The notes under the pieces were generated by a model. That model did no database searches, was not told the DNA's origin, and was given only the letters and a program-made list of their open reading frames with translations. Below are positions 35,901-47,329 of a DNA stretch of 64,000 bases, piece by piece; the first letter of the stretch is position 1; every line of letters starts with the position of its first letter. The position numbers and the translations under genes are program-made. The stretch is taken from contig NC_092671.1 of NCBI RefSeq assembly GCF_964355755.1, positions 8,505,001-8,569,000 on the forward strand. Reading direction: 5' to 3'. Source of the stretch: Antedon mediterranea (taxonomy: Eukaryota; Echinodermata; Crinoidea; Comatulida; Antedonidae).

Positions 35901-35918
35901 AGCCTCCTTCTTCGCCAT
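29924..35918 (-). CDS. Seven-domain tandem Myb/SANT-like protein, nine exons
   Basis: The exons (minus) are 35918-35603, 35212-34631, 34477-33947, 33709-33212, 33089-32580, 32293-31724, 31547-30885, 30726-30379 and 30240-29924. They give 1,444 residues with every intron in phase 1. Exons 1-7 each encode one Myb/SANT-like (Myb_DNA-bind_4/trihelix type) domain, starting near residues 9, 181, 367, 533, 704, 894 and 1114. The pattern is W-x(3)-E-x(3)-L-I/L-x-I-W, then WIQIQRKIKDLRR, then FPFYYKM. Exons 3-7 add an acidic leader with an LSDEE-type motif. Exon 8 is glutamine-rich. Exon 9 is a charged coiled coil (KRRQEKRLEKAEERY...) like the tails of other Myb/SANT proteins. The start codon has a good context (AACATGGCG). 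The family binds DNA, so a multivalent nuclear DNA-binding protein is inferred; targets are unknown. Domain 1 is the most divergent, and domains 5-7 are nearly alike and therefore youngest. Confidence 0.9.
35280..35350. repeat. Short tandem duplication in intron 1 of the array gene
   Basis: About 30 bases containing AATAATCAGAATAAAATTCA and ACTCCCTGT occur twice in a row. Confidence 0.85.
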
Positions 35919-37038
35919 GTTTGTTAGGCTAGGCCTAGTTTAGAATCAAATTACAGGACGTTCTGTTATTGATCATAGGTAGGTTGTTTGTTTTGTGCCG
36001 ACATGTGTTGTTATAACGCGGTTACTGACGACGCGACGGATTAGGTCAACATTGTCAATTTTTCTAGCTCCAATCAATACAGCTAACAAAAAACCTTTGC
36101 ACTATACACACTTTTAAAAATGAGATAAAATATTATTTATCTTGTGTTTATCTGTTGATATAGTGTTAAAGTGATGCAACATATTGATCTCTAAATACAG
36201 TACTTTTCGTCAATCTAAATTGTGTTATTCAAATGATATACATCAAAATGCAACCTTGGTTTAATTAATTTCACTGAGAGACATGATAAAATAAAAAGTT
36301 GTAGAACGACCAAGTGTCATTCATTTATCACTACTGTACATTACAAGCTACATTTAAGAGTATACAGTACTATTTAAAATCACATTTGTATTATTGGATT
36401 GTTAAAACTTAAAATTTAAAAATATAGTGTACAGTACTTGTACTTGTGTAGTGAGTTTTCAACAGAATTAAAATGATGTCATTTGTTTAAATGTCTACAA
36501 TACAAAGCAAGCCTGTACAGTTTGAACAAGCAGGTAAATGAAAGACAAAGAGTTATTCTGATTTTAGTGACATTCTCATTATAAACCACATTACAATCAT
36601 GAAGTTCCTTCAGACTGAATGAATGGACCCTGAGAAAATTTAATTAGTTTATACATGATTGCACTAATATGAAAAAACAAACAGCTAATAACTATATTTT
36701 TATACTAATACCATTTTTTACATCTGTATAATGTAACAACTTGTAACCATGTTTGCAAAGAGTGAATACAATGTTCATGCCGACGAGAGGCCTGTTCTTT
36801 TCTTCTGAGATGTTGTACTTTGCATGTGTTGCCCTGGAATTATTTTAACTGACCACAGTACACTAATAATTAAATAGCGCCCCCAACTATGGAATGACAA
36901 TACTTTCTCCAGAGATTTCTCAGGGTTTGCGTATGTGTGTATGAAAGTGTGTAATAAATTGAGAGATTAAACAAGTTGTAACAATTAACGCAGATGTGGA
37001 AAGAGTATTAGTAACACTTTATATAAGGAAAATAAATC
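35919..37038. other. Intergenic gap between two minus-strand genes
   Basis: The first 150 bases (35920-36070) are the likely promoter and 5' UTR of the array gene. They are CpG-containing (GTTATAACGCGGTTACTGAC, GACGCGACGGATTAGG). The rest is AT-rich and should contain the 3' UTR, or further small exons, of the upstream gene. None was identified. Confidence 0.45.
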
Positions 37039-39436
37039 TTACTCTGACTGTCTACTGGTTGATGTACTAGGAGTTGAATCACTACAAAAAAAAATAAAAT
37101 AGAATTACTATACACTAAATTAATATGTTCACTACATTAATGGATATAATTACAATCGTAACCATGGCAGTCATATTTTACATAAGATTACGGCAAATAT
37201 AAATATTGATGGGAAACCATGTAATCCGTTATTAAAATTGCAGTGTCTCATAATGTGACTTCAGCTCTTTCCAAACGAGTGTTTCACACAACGCAACATC
37301 AACACTCGTTCTGATTGGTGTGAATAAAAAAACAAAAAACTCTGCAGCTCTATAGTAATCAGTAATTAGGCCCCCTCTAACTAAAACATCATTATGTAGT
37401 TGGTTCATACTGTTATACATCATTTAATTAGCAAGTAAGTTTAAAGCCTAAAATATATTACCTTTCTTTAGTTGTTTTCTGGTTTGAAGTGGTAGTGATA
37501 CTGAAATTAATTAAATAAATAAATTAGCAATATTTGCCTATTAATAGACTGTATGACATGACTCCAACATCTTTTTAATACTTCTGGTTTGATAGCTTTT
37601 GTTGATTCATTCTCTGATGCAATGTATTTCTATATTCACACTTAGATTACAAAAGATTTATAAAATCAAACAGAAATCTTAATATTAGATTCTTGTGTCC
37701 TAAAACTATTTCATGAAACTTACGATTCTTCAGGTGTTTGCTGCGTTTTACACATCTTGGAATAATAACTGAAATAATAATAAATGTATTATTAGAGTGA
37801 TGACTATAGTATCAAGTGAAAGGCATGAGTTCAAGTTTCGGTCTGTGCTATATTCATTGTATCCTTTACTCGAATTGCCTCATTCTAAGAATGGGATGTA
37901 TACATGTTAAAGAACATGATACATTACTCAAAAAGAGTAGATCACTGATGTAGATGCTCTGATCTTGCTAGTTGCTAGTTGTTGTGAGTCCATACTGTAG
38001 AGGGCCTAATCTACATTTCCTCATTTTCCAGATACAGAATCACAGCATATAGGCAACACATATTGGTGAAAATAAAACAAACAAGGCCTTAGCATCCAAC
38101 TTCAAAAGTTGTGAATATTACAGAATTTTATATCAACATATTGATTTTGCAATGCAAAACTTCATACAATATATTACAAAAATTGTACTTTTATTTACAA
38201 ATTTATATAAAATTCTTTTTATAGCTATACTTACGAGTTTAACAGAAATTCTGTTAACTCTTCATGTGTGTTAAAATTTAGATTTTTCCTAACTTTCAGC
38301 CACCTTTTATACTGTTCACCAAACATTGCTTTTGCAGCATCGCCTCGTTTCACATAGTAATAACTATATAGAAAAAAAATATTGATTAAAAATTATTTAA
38401 TAATTAATATAATGCTTTTTACTTGGGGTACTCTAGGACTCTCTCATCTTCTCCTCTTCTTCCATCCGACACTATTGAGTGTGTCATTACAGCTTCTTTT
38501 GCTGTACCCCGAGTATCGCACATTTGTGCTTGTTGGTATAGGACAACGTACAGGTTATAAACAGTGTTAATACTTGCACAGATTTCAAGTCCTTATTCAA
38601 GAAGATTCAAGTTTTACTTGATCCAGTACCATGATCAAGGAGAGCGTTGAGCATGTACAGTATGGTTGTTGGCACCTCCACTTGACTCAAATTCAGAAAT
38701 CAAAATGGCCTATTAGAGAGACAATACAAACCTCCCACGATGGCCTAGGAAACTGGCCATTTAAAAAAATGTAAACATTATAACCCAACCAACTTGGAAC
38801 CTACCAATCTATTAATCCTTCTGCTACTTTTACATCATTGAATTTAAATTCAGACGCAATGTTTTTCCATCTAGGCAGTTGATTACCTATGTTTAATAAT
38901 GGACTAGATCTATTTCTATAGTCCATTTCTTCCTTCTTGTCTTTGTTATTGTCTTTCTTATTTCCTCTTGATTTTTTCCTATACGTGTTAATTTCTGACA
39001 AGATTTTTTTTTTCTTCGTTGCAGTTGCTCCGTCTTGTCCAGTTTTAGAACATCGTTTATTCTTTCTTTTGAGACTTGTAATTTTTTGTGGTTCTTCATT
39101 GTTGACAGTCACAAATTGTCCCCAAGTGTTTTCATCTGTATCGTCTACAGGTTCAGTTTTTATTCGAATAATCTTCCCTTCTATATCAATAAGCGAGTGT
39201 GCTGGATCCTCAATTGCCTCTTCATTACTTTCATTCTCTGACATTGTATTTTCACATTCTTTTTTTATTTCCAACATGTTATTAATTGATATGTTACAAC
39301 CAAGTCCTAGTAGCTGTTGGTGCATCCTGGAAGTATTTGAGTCGCTTTCTGGTTCGACATGTTGGTTATCCATACTGCAAGAAGTCGATTGATATTCTGC
39401 ATAGCTATCATCTTCATTTTCTATTTTTATGTCCAT
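37039..39436 (-). CDS. Unrecognised nuclear protein with two RW...FLL..YY modules, five exons
   Basis: The exons (minus) are 39436-38805, 38363-38235, 37768-37724, 37500-37462 and 37081-37039. They join in frame to 295 residues, with all four introns in phase 2. The N-terminal half is acidic with three SUMO-type motifs (IKIE, IKKE, IKTE), as in transcriptional regulators. A lysine-rich stretch (KRKNKR, TKKKK, KKSRGNKK) follows as a likely nuclear signal. Exon 1 ends with RWKNIASEFKF...VAEGLIDW|CYY. Exon 2 ends with RWLKVRKNLNF...LTEFLLNS|YYS. This RW-x-x-(hydrophobic)...FLL..YY motif is thus duplicated at exon ends. Exons 3-5 are tiny (45, 39, 43 nt) and Ser/Thr-rich. In exon 5 the stop TAA overlaps a strong donor (AGA|GTAAGA), so the gene may continue. 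A splice acceptor at 39462 shows that a 5' UTR exon exists upstream. Confidence 0.7.
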
Positions 39437-40384
39437 CTTACTGGCATTCAGCTACTGTACCCTGAAAGGAAAAAAAACGAGGCCATCAAAAAAGTTTTCT
39501 ATCAGAACAGTTGATCATGGTCCTTAAATTTCCTGGCCTTACAGTATTCACGGTTTGTGAAGACATATTAGCAATATATTATTAGACCTATATTACTATG
39601 AGGAATCTAATTTAAGATCACAAACTATATTTAATGTAAAAATAATACTATATGGTCCTATTGCGATAACTTTTTTCGTCTTTAAATGGTTAAATTAAAA
39701 ATAAGTCGATTCGAATAATTATAGCGGCCCCGCTATAAATCTCAAAATGCATTGCGCCCGGATTGATATTATTTATATCAAGTTTTGTTTTTCTTCTGTA
39801 ATTCACTCACTTTTCGATCGATCACAAGGCCAAAACAAATGGAAGATTCCTAACTTTTCAGCGAAAATACCAGGTTTTCCCCAACTTGTATCACTTTTTA
39901 TCATAATTTACCATAAAAACATACATTTAAGACAAGGAATGACCTGGTTTAATGTTTTTAAAGTAATAATATACAGTACAGTATATGTATTATTTTTACA
40001 AAACGTCACTGGTTGGAGGTACACACCTAATGGGTGACAGTGGCTTAGGCTGCTTTTGTGCTTTCCTGGCAGCTAATGACTATGATTTTATATTTTCTTT
40101 TGCGTTGTGTTTGTTTAATTTGTTGATTTATATTATATATATTATTATTTTGTAAAATGTATCTTTTGCCTGAATAAATAATAATAATAAATTGTAGGGA
40201 AGGTGTATTTATTAAATATATCATGGATCAAACATAATTATACAATTTGTAATTGTAAAATTAACATAGTATTAGTAATGCAACAAGTGCACTATTAATT
40301 TTTCGAATGGAATAATGTATACCACGGAGGGCACGTAATAATTAATATGCAACCACGCCTGGTGTTCCATACTAAAAACATGCA
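39437..40384. other. 5' side of the nuclear-protein gene; LINE tail at 40.03-40.19 kb
   Basis: The minus-strand acceptor TTTCCTTTCAG|GG at 39462 marks an intron before the start codon; its first exon was not located. At about 40030-40190 (+) the text ending TTGCCTGAATAAATAATAAT is a typical non-LTR retrotransposon 3' end. Confidence 0.45.
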
Positions 40385-40389
40385 GCCAA

Positions 40390-40505
40390 ACGTCAAGCCT
40401 GGTGGCGATTTTTTTTTCCGTACGAGAGTTCCTCCATCGGTTCGTTTCGGACTCAATCGACTCTTCGGTAAGCCACCAATGCTCACTGATGCGTGACAGA
40501 CAGCA
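40390..40505 (-). repeat. Dispersed segment A, copy 1 (open frame conserved)
   Basis: On the minus strand it reads SRLSPKRTDGGTLVRKKKS. The same peptide, with one change, is encoded on the plus strand at 46.37-46.43 kb, so the two segments are inverted copies about 6 kb apart. Function is unknown; it is likely part of a repeat. Confidence 0.6.
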
Positions 40506-41159
40506 ACCACAAGACACAAAACGTGAGCAGCTTTTTTGCACGAGTGACAGATTTATACATACTACTACTAGGCCTAGGCCTATACTATACTCACTGTAAA
40601 TATAATAATAAATATTAATAGTAGTACTGAACCTCATTGTAATAATAATAATAGGCCTAAAATTGTAATAATATAATACTGTATAGGCAGTAACACTAAC
40701 AGATATTTTTATCAAGAAAATTACAATTTTCTTCAGGTTTTTAAGTGTAAACATTTGAAAAATTGTATACATTACATAGTAGGCCTGTAGTAGTAGTAAC
40801 ATGTATTCTTGTAAGTTGTAATGTATAGAAACACATGCTTGCTTATAAAGCGTTTAATATTGTGTTAATTTAATAATTATTGATATCTTGGGCGGTGGAA
40901 ATTTTGAATTAAAATGAACAAATTTTTTGTAAAATTAATTTCAGAAACCATAATAAAAAAAATAAAATCAAGAATATGGAATACAGAAAACCGATCTTCT
41001 TGATAAGATGATAGTATCACATATAAGCTTCCTGGAAAATTTGTTATTATTAAATGTATTTGTAGTCGTGTCAGTACCGTAAAATTTAATATTTTTTACT
41101 TTGCATGTATTTTTTATGATTTTCCAAATTACATACACATAATAAACAATAATATTAGT
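40506..41159. other. Intergenic, nothing recognised
   Basis: AT-rich with TAGGCC words. A 176-codon minus-strand frame here is low-complexity and unsupported. Confidence 0.5.
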
Positions 41160-41465
41160 TGTAGGCCTATAACTTAATTAAAACTATGGAACGATCTCCC
41201 TGTTAAAATAAAACTTTCTGTATCTTTAATTACTCTTTAAAAATCTGTAAAACGCTACCTATTAGCCATTTAAACAACATACTTTTGTTATGCTCTATAT
41301 TTTTTCTCCTTCGTTTTTGACTTATATTTTGTTTATTGTTTTATCATGCTTTTTCTTTTATGTATTTCTGCATACTTGTTTTTTAGGGGCCCTCATGAGA
41401 CAAGCTTATGCTTCTAGTGCGGGCCCCAGTTGTTGTTGTCATAATAATAACTGAATAAATGTGTA
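41160..41465 (+). mobile_element. LINE 3' end with reverse-transcriptase tail
   Basis: LKLWNDLPVKIKLSVSL then KSVKRYLL matches the C-terminal WNDLP...FK..LK tail of CR1/Jockey/RTE-type ORF2. A 3' UTR with GACAAGCTTATGCTTCTAGT and the terminus CTGAATAAATG follows. An in-frame stop breaks it. Confidence 0.7.
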
Positions 41466-41832
41466 TGAACTATGAAAACTCCAAAATGGCCTATTATTAA
41501 AAGTTTGAAATCTTTATTTTTCATGATTAGGGATAATACGTACATCTTTAACGTAAAATTTCCATCAGCTTACAATATAAATATTAATTTAATAATATTA
41601 TTTTAAAAGGTATAAAAAAGATACACTGTGCATGTAGGAATTCCTACTACTGTACATTAAATCATTTTAAATTCAGAATACATTGCATAAAGCTTGGCTA
41701 GCCATAGGCTAGCTACAATACCATAAAAAGAGCATCTCGTTCGTTCAACTTCAAAAAATAATATCTGATACGACCTACTATTGGGTCGTAGACCTAAGTA
41801 TCTTTAATATGCTATTGCTATTGGGTTCTTAA

Positions 41833-42696
41833 CCCTTTCACTGCGTATACCCGGTACTACCGGGTATAAACAAACGTCGTTGAAGTGCGTATACCCGGTA
41901 ATACCGGGTATGGGCAAAACAATGATTTAATCGTATTTGCCTATAATATATAGCACCCTCTATATTTGTTCGATGAACTTGAATATTTTTGCAAGTCATT
42001 AAAAAAATTTTCCAGCAAAAAAACGGCCCTCTATAGCTGTATTATTGTCTTGAAAATCATGCGCCCTCTATAGTTATATTATATATAGTATAGTGTATAT
42101 ACTGTAATAGTATTCTATCTTGGAAAGTTGTTTTGAGTAGCGTAATGGCGGCCATTTTGAAAGTAACCAAAATTTACCAGCCCCAATAGGGCAACATTGT
42201 GTTTATCACAACATTACACGCAAAAAAAAAAAATTCTGAAACAATAGTTAGTTTTGTACTATAGTGAATTTTTGGAAAATGTCATTATTTTCACGATTTT
42301 GCCCCAAAACTTTGATTTGTGCATAATTTTTATAAATAATAAAAATAATTCAATTTTTTTTAATATTTTTATTTGTTATACGTATCTTTATCAATATCCA
42401 GTTGGAGAAACGTATTCCATAAGAATTTCTTATAGAAAATATAGTTTTTATCATTGATTCGATAAAAAACACGAAATCCAAAATACCTGTAATGACGTCA
42501 CATGACGTAATCAATAATAATGCAAATTACATTTTTTTTATACCTAACTGTAGACTAACCCTTTGCCCATCACACACCACAAAAATAATTATACAATTAT
42601 CTCAATTAGTATTTTTTTGCAATTTATTAAAATACCATGTTTTTCTTAAATATACATTACGCACAGAGGTGGGAATAATGCTCCGCAGTGAAAGGG
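41833..42696. mobile_element. piggyBac-like non-autonomous element
   Basis: It is flanked by TTAA on both sides (41829-41832 and 42697-42700) with termini CCCTTTCACTGCG and its exact complement. TTAA targets and CCC-initial ends are the signature of piggyBac. Near the left end the palindrome TACCCGGTA/TACCGGGTA occurs twice (41847-41866 and 41890-41910). There is no transposase. Confidence 0.85.
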
Positions 42697-42700
42697 TTAA

Positions 42701-43639
42701 TGTAATTACTAAGTAGGCCTAGTATTTATAGATTCATTTTACTATTGTGAGAGCCTGTGTGTGAAAGTAAGCTCGCGGTTTGTACTGTAAATGTAAATTT
42801 TATTATAGTAGAGAGGCCAAATACACAAAAGTCCTCTATAAAAAGTTTGGGGGGCATTTTTTGTTAATAGCAGGCAACCATGTTGAATGTATCCTTTGTG
42901 GGGTGACAAAAACGATAGGGGTGGATGCCATCTTCAGTTTTGGGTTTTAAGGTTAGTTTATGTGGTCAAGAGGTCAAGCAAGGTCAAAATATAGGATTTT
43001 TTTTTATTCACGGAAAATCATCTACATCATCAGATCTATCCAAAAAAGTATATCTGAAGATCAACTGATGCTTCATATTATAGTAATTATGAGATAAACA
43101 TTTAATTTTACACATAAAAACATAGGAAATTAAATATAAAAGTGTCATTTTCTCAAAATGTTGTTTTCACATATTTCTGTAAAGTACACACAGTTTTTTA
43201 ATAGGCTTTTCCCAGTCTGTTGTAAATTTGTCTTTTTTATGTTGCCCACCAGTCATCGTTTTGATTTTTGTCGGAAAAAATAGGTCAAGTGTTATGTATG
43301 AAACGCCATATGTACCAAAAGATTGGTCTTTTACTATAATATTAATATTACTTATAATAATGTAATACAGTAATATTTAGAAATTTGTTTTTAGAAAAAT
43401 TATTAATATTACCTATAATAATGTAAAATATTTAGAAATTTGTTTTTAGAAAAATTTCGAAAACAGAGACCCCCTATATGACCTAATGACGAGATGTTTT
43501 TGTTTGGGTCAGAGACCCCCTATAATGTAATTATTTAAACATTTTTTCATTATTTCAATGATACAAGTTTTTATTGAAGTTTGTTGTTTCAAGAAATCTC
43601 GAAAGAGAAACCTGGGTATCGAGTCTTTGTTTTCAAAAA
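42701..43639. other. Intergenic; segment B copy 1 and a 60-bp tandem repeat
   Basis: Segment B (about 42840-43000) contains GTTAATAGCAGGCAACCATG and AGGGGTGGATGCC, inverted at 46.13-46.29 kb. At 43330-43450 a unit of about 60 bp with AAATTTGTTTTTAGAAAAAT is repeated twice. Confidence 0.6.
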
Positions 43640-44225
43640 CCCTAACTATTGGACTTCATCAAGGTTGGAAGGAGTGGTAATTGGGGACTTCGTCTTGAGG
43701 CCTTCGCATCTATGCTATCATGGCTGACGGTGATAACAAATACAAAACTCCTTAAGTAATTAAGAAGTCCTTTATAGATAAAGACGGTTTTAACGTTATT
43801 TACAAACATTACGTTACGTACTGTGTCCAGGTATGAAATCCATTTCTCCAAAAAGACATAAACGCACTTGAAGAGGACAACGTCATGCGACAAATCAAAT
43901 TCCAGCTATCCATTCTTATTCATATGAAGATCGTTTAAAGTTTCTTGGCCTAACAACCCTGTATGGTGGTGACTTGATTGAAAATTTTCAAAAGATTTCG
44001 AGGGTGTAGCCAAGGAAAACTTCCTTCAAATGAGATGCAATCTAAGCAGAAATACACGAGGACACCAGCTTAGACTTTTTAAACCTAAATTTCACAAAGG
44101 ACTGATAGGAGATCCACTTTTTCACAATTAGTAATTATATATTTGAATAGTTTGCCAACCAAAGTCGTCATTTCTGAAACCACCAACACATTTAAAAACC
44201 GATTGGATTCGTTGTAGAAATGAGG
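43640..44225 (+). mobile_element. LINE reverse-transcriptase remnant, broken
   Basis: Fragments in successive frames match the RT C-terminus of non-LTR elements: VIYKHYV...YCVQV.NPFLQKDINALE, then YEDRLKFLGLTTL, then TRGHQLRLFKPKF, then NSLPTKVVISETTNTFKNRL. Stops and frameshifts separate them, so the copy is dead. Clade is undecided between CR1/L2 and Jockey-like. Confidence 0.75.
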
Positions 44226-46129
44226 TTAAAAGGGTAAACAAGTTTCAGAACCAAATATTCTAAACACTGAGTGGATGATTGATCAATTCAAAATAGAATC
44301 ATTGGTATAACAAGAAACGCTGTAATTCATTGATAGGTTCTGCATGACATGGTCAGACTGATCACGAATCACACATAATACCCAATATTCTTTCGAACTG
44401 ACAGATGATAAGATCTTATATTTAAAGTAACAACTTATTGAAAGAAAAAAAACAGTAGAACTTAAAACTTCATGAGCCACTGAGAAAGCATCGCTTTAAA
44501 TCTTTGCGGAAATCTATAAGGCAACTGTTTCGATAAAGTATATAAAAACTGACAGAAAATCTGCTGATCAACCATTGGAGTATGATCATAGCCCAATTTT
44601 AATATCTTTAACCAAAATGACTTCACATATCTTGATGGCGTTGAAATACCCACAGATGTTCCGGAAGAAAACTTACAGTAAAGACATGATGGTCATGCAC
44701 TAAAGGATGCAGTAAACATGGCTGTAAACATTTGGTGACAATGCAAGTATTTATGCAAGTTACCTAGATATTTCGTCATTTTGTTGTATTTGATCATTAC
44801 ATTGGAAAGGGGTGGATAAAAGCAGTGACACGATTGAAAGGATAGTCCCAATGTACTAATCTGTACTTCCGTACGTGTTTTGGGCCACACTCATCGGTTT
44901 GGAGGAGAACAAATATCACAAACTTTTTAGAAATTCTTTATGTCAATAACAAAGAGCTTGCCAATTATACGAAAGTTGATGTTAATTAATGATATGCACT
45001 TTGTAACAGTAGCCTACAAAATTATGGACGATGTCTGGTATAGTGAACAATAAAGTGGTTGAAAACCTATTAAGAATAATCTACTGTAACCAGCTTCCAT
45101 GCCATTACAGGTTGCAGCACGTCATTATTTGCTGGTTATGGGAAATCATTTGTAACGCATCCACTCCTTGTAAATGGAATTGATTAAGATTAAGACTTTC
45201 CACGTACAGTGTACACTTCTAAAGTTTAATATTGCAAAATATATGGTACTTTTGAGCAGATAACTGTATAATAACAGACTATTCTTTGGTGCTACCTCCA
45301 TCTAGACTCAGTGACCATATACCATTAATACTAGTGATATATATTTCCCTTAAATATTAAGTATTTCACTTCACTCAATAAATATTTAAGTACTGTATTT
45401 CTACTTCGGAAAACACTATGGTGAATACAGCCATCATAGAACCTAAACATACGAGCCAACTATCAGGTAGAGATCAGTATGTGGCCTAAATGAATCGGGT
45501 CGTAAGCCCCTAACCCAGTTGTCAGTTTGGAACTTGTTACATGTGTATGTAAACTAAAGAGCCAGATGAAGTTGTTACCGAAAGCATGCATGTGGTTGTG
45601 ATTCAATCGTTTGCCGTTACCCAGATGGCCAGTAGGCATTATAAATCAGTGCTTGAAGAAATACCCACCTCCGAGCGTTACCTCCTTCCATCCCAGAAAA
45701 ATTTAGAATATTGGCATTTGCACTTGCCGCCCATTACTCCCAACCCACAAACCCTCTGTGACCGTTTTTAAATGAAATTTAAGACATTCCAGTAGGCCTC
45801 CAATTTCGGTTATATTGATACTCTAGGACTCATCCTCTCCATTCCTTGAACACCTTCCAGGAGTGACTCATAAAGTTTAAAATCTTCCCAGTACAATTCT
45901 GGTCTTTTTGACACCACACTATAACCATCAGCTCCAGGCTATCATGAAAATTATATTTATTTCAATTATTAATACCGATAATTAACAGGTCTGTGCTCTA
46001 TTTGACCTTATGACCTTGAAAATGACCTTTAAACTTGTAAGTTGAAAAATTGATGAACTTCACCATCTACAGCAATATGTCAATAATGGTTACATTTCTT
46101 TTAATTAGCTTATATGATTATGTTGTTGA
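44226..46129. other. Intergenic, probable degraded repeat
   Basis: The base composition is more even than in the flanks and many short frames exist on both strands, but no domain was recognised. It lies between two repeat segments and is probably old transposon sequence. Around 45995-46030 and 46160-46190 TGACCTTATGACCTTGAAAA-type words recur. Confidence 0.4.
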
Positions 46130-46295
46130 AAACAGCTTAAACCTCTATTTTACCATATTTGACCTTATAACCTTGAAAATGACCTTTGACCTGAAATTTG
46201 AGAGAGGCATCCACCCCTATCTTTTTTTGTCATCCCATAAGGGATATATTCCACATGGTTGCCTGCTATTAACAGAAAATGACCCCCCATGATGA
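46130..46295 (-). repeat. Segment B, inverted copy 2
   Basis: The reverse complement matches 42.84-43.0 kb through GTTAATAGCAGGCAACCATG, GGGATGACAAAAA and AGGGGTGGATGCC. Confidence 0.7.
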
Positions 46296-46314
46296 AAAAG
46301 CTCGCATTGGCCGC

Positions 46315-46445
46315 CCTACTATTATGTTGTCACGCATCAGTGAGCTGACTTTACCGAATACCGAAGAGAGTCGATTGAGTCCGAAACGAACCGATGGAGG
46401 AACTCTCGTACGGCAAAAAAAATCGCAGCCTGGTGCGCCTAGCCT
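46315..46445 (+). repeat. Segment A, inverted copy 2
   Basis: It encodes SRLSPKRTDGGTLVRQKKS on the plus strand, the counterpart of 40.39-40.5 kb. GTCACGCATCAGTGAGC is also shared. Segments A and B are adjacent here but about 2.3 kb apart in the other copy, where the piggyBac-like element and a LINE tail lie between them. Confidence 0.65.
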
Positions 46446-47329
46446 AGGCCTACTATTTTTTGTTGGAAGAACGCTCGCGCCTCCTATCTTGAGACAGACA
46501 ATTAAATTTGCAGTTCTAGTTGTTAGGTCAGTTGTGCAGCCAAGAAACTAGCCTAGCTATTTTATAGAAAATCAACAAATAAATGTTAATAAATCTATTT
46601 TAAACAACCTAATATAACAACACGTATTTACATAATTGTCTGAATAGCACTTTAATAAGTATATAATGCGTTTATTACCTGTTATTTTGTCCTTTTATTG
46701 CGAGTCTTTGTGCACCTCTTTCGCTCAATTCTCCTTCAGATTTTACATGAAAGCGCCCTCTCACGTTGTGTGTAGTGTCTTTTTTGCAGAAGGTATAGGC
46801 CAAATAGGTAAATTAATAATGTTTTTTTTTTTAAACAAACAGTAATCAAAACACAGAAAATATAACTGCTGTATATACATCAATAATTTAAATAAACTTT
46901 AAAGTTCTAATTTAATTCTCTATTAAAAATAGTCACAGAAGTGTGTACCATAATATCTTTATGGTACCATACGCTACAAAACAGAACTGTATATCATAGG
47001 ATAGCCAATAGATATCATGTCATCATACTCGTACACAATTTTTAAATAATAAGATTTTGGTAGGATAGGATATAATAGACAGACATGCATTTTTAACTTG
47101 AGCTCCTGTGAATATTGTTCCGTCGGGCTCTCATATGGGAGCTTTAAAGTGCTGGAGAACGGAGCTGGTGTAACTATTTCCTCCTCTTTTCTTTATTTTT
47201 TGGTTATTTTAGGATATTTTATGGATCCTTTGTGTAAAACGCTTAAAAACATTGTATTAGGTGCTATAAGACTCCATTATTATTAAATACATGTTATGAT
47301 ACAAATAAATATCATATTTCTACTAGAAA
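46446..47329. other. 3' flank of zinc-finger gene A
   Basis: AT-rich DNA without a recognised gene. A plus-strand 62-codon frame near 47.1 kb has no support. Confidence 0.5.

Noticed and set aside
40272-40802. 176-codon minus-strand frame
   Set aside because: AT-rich, hydrophobic filler around repeat segment A; no start context or family match.
43642-43893. 83-codon minus-strand frame
   Set aside because: Antisense shadow of the LINE reverse-transcriptase remnant read on the plus strand.
44226-45000. Possible transposase coding DNA
   Set aside because: Minus frames of about 65 codons show no transposase motif; left as unassigned degraded sequence.
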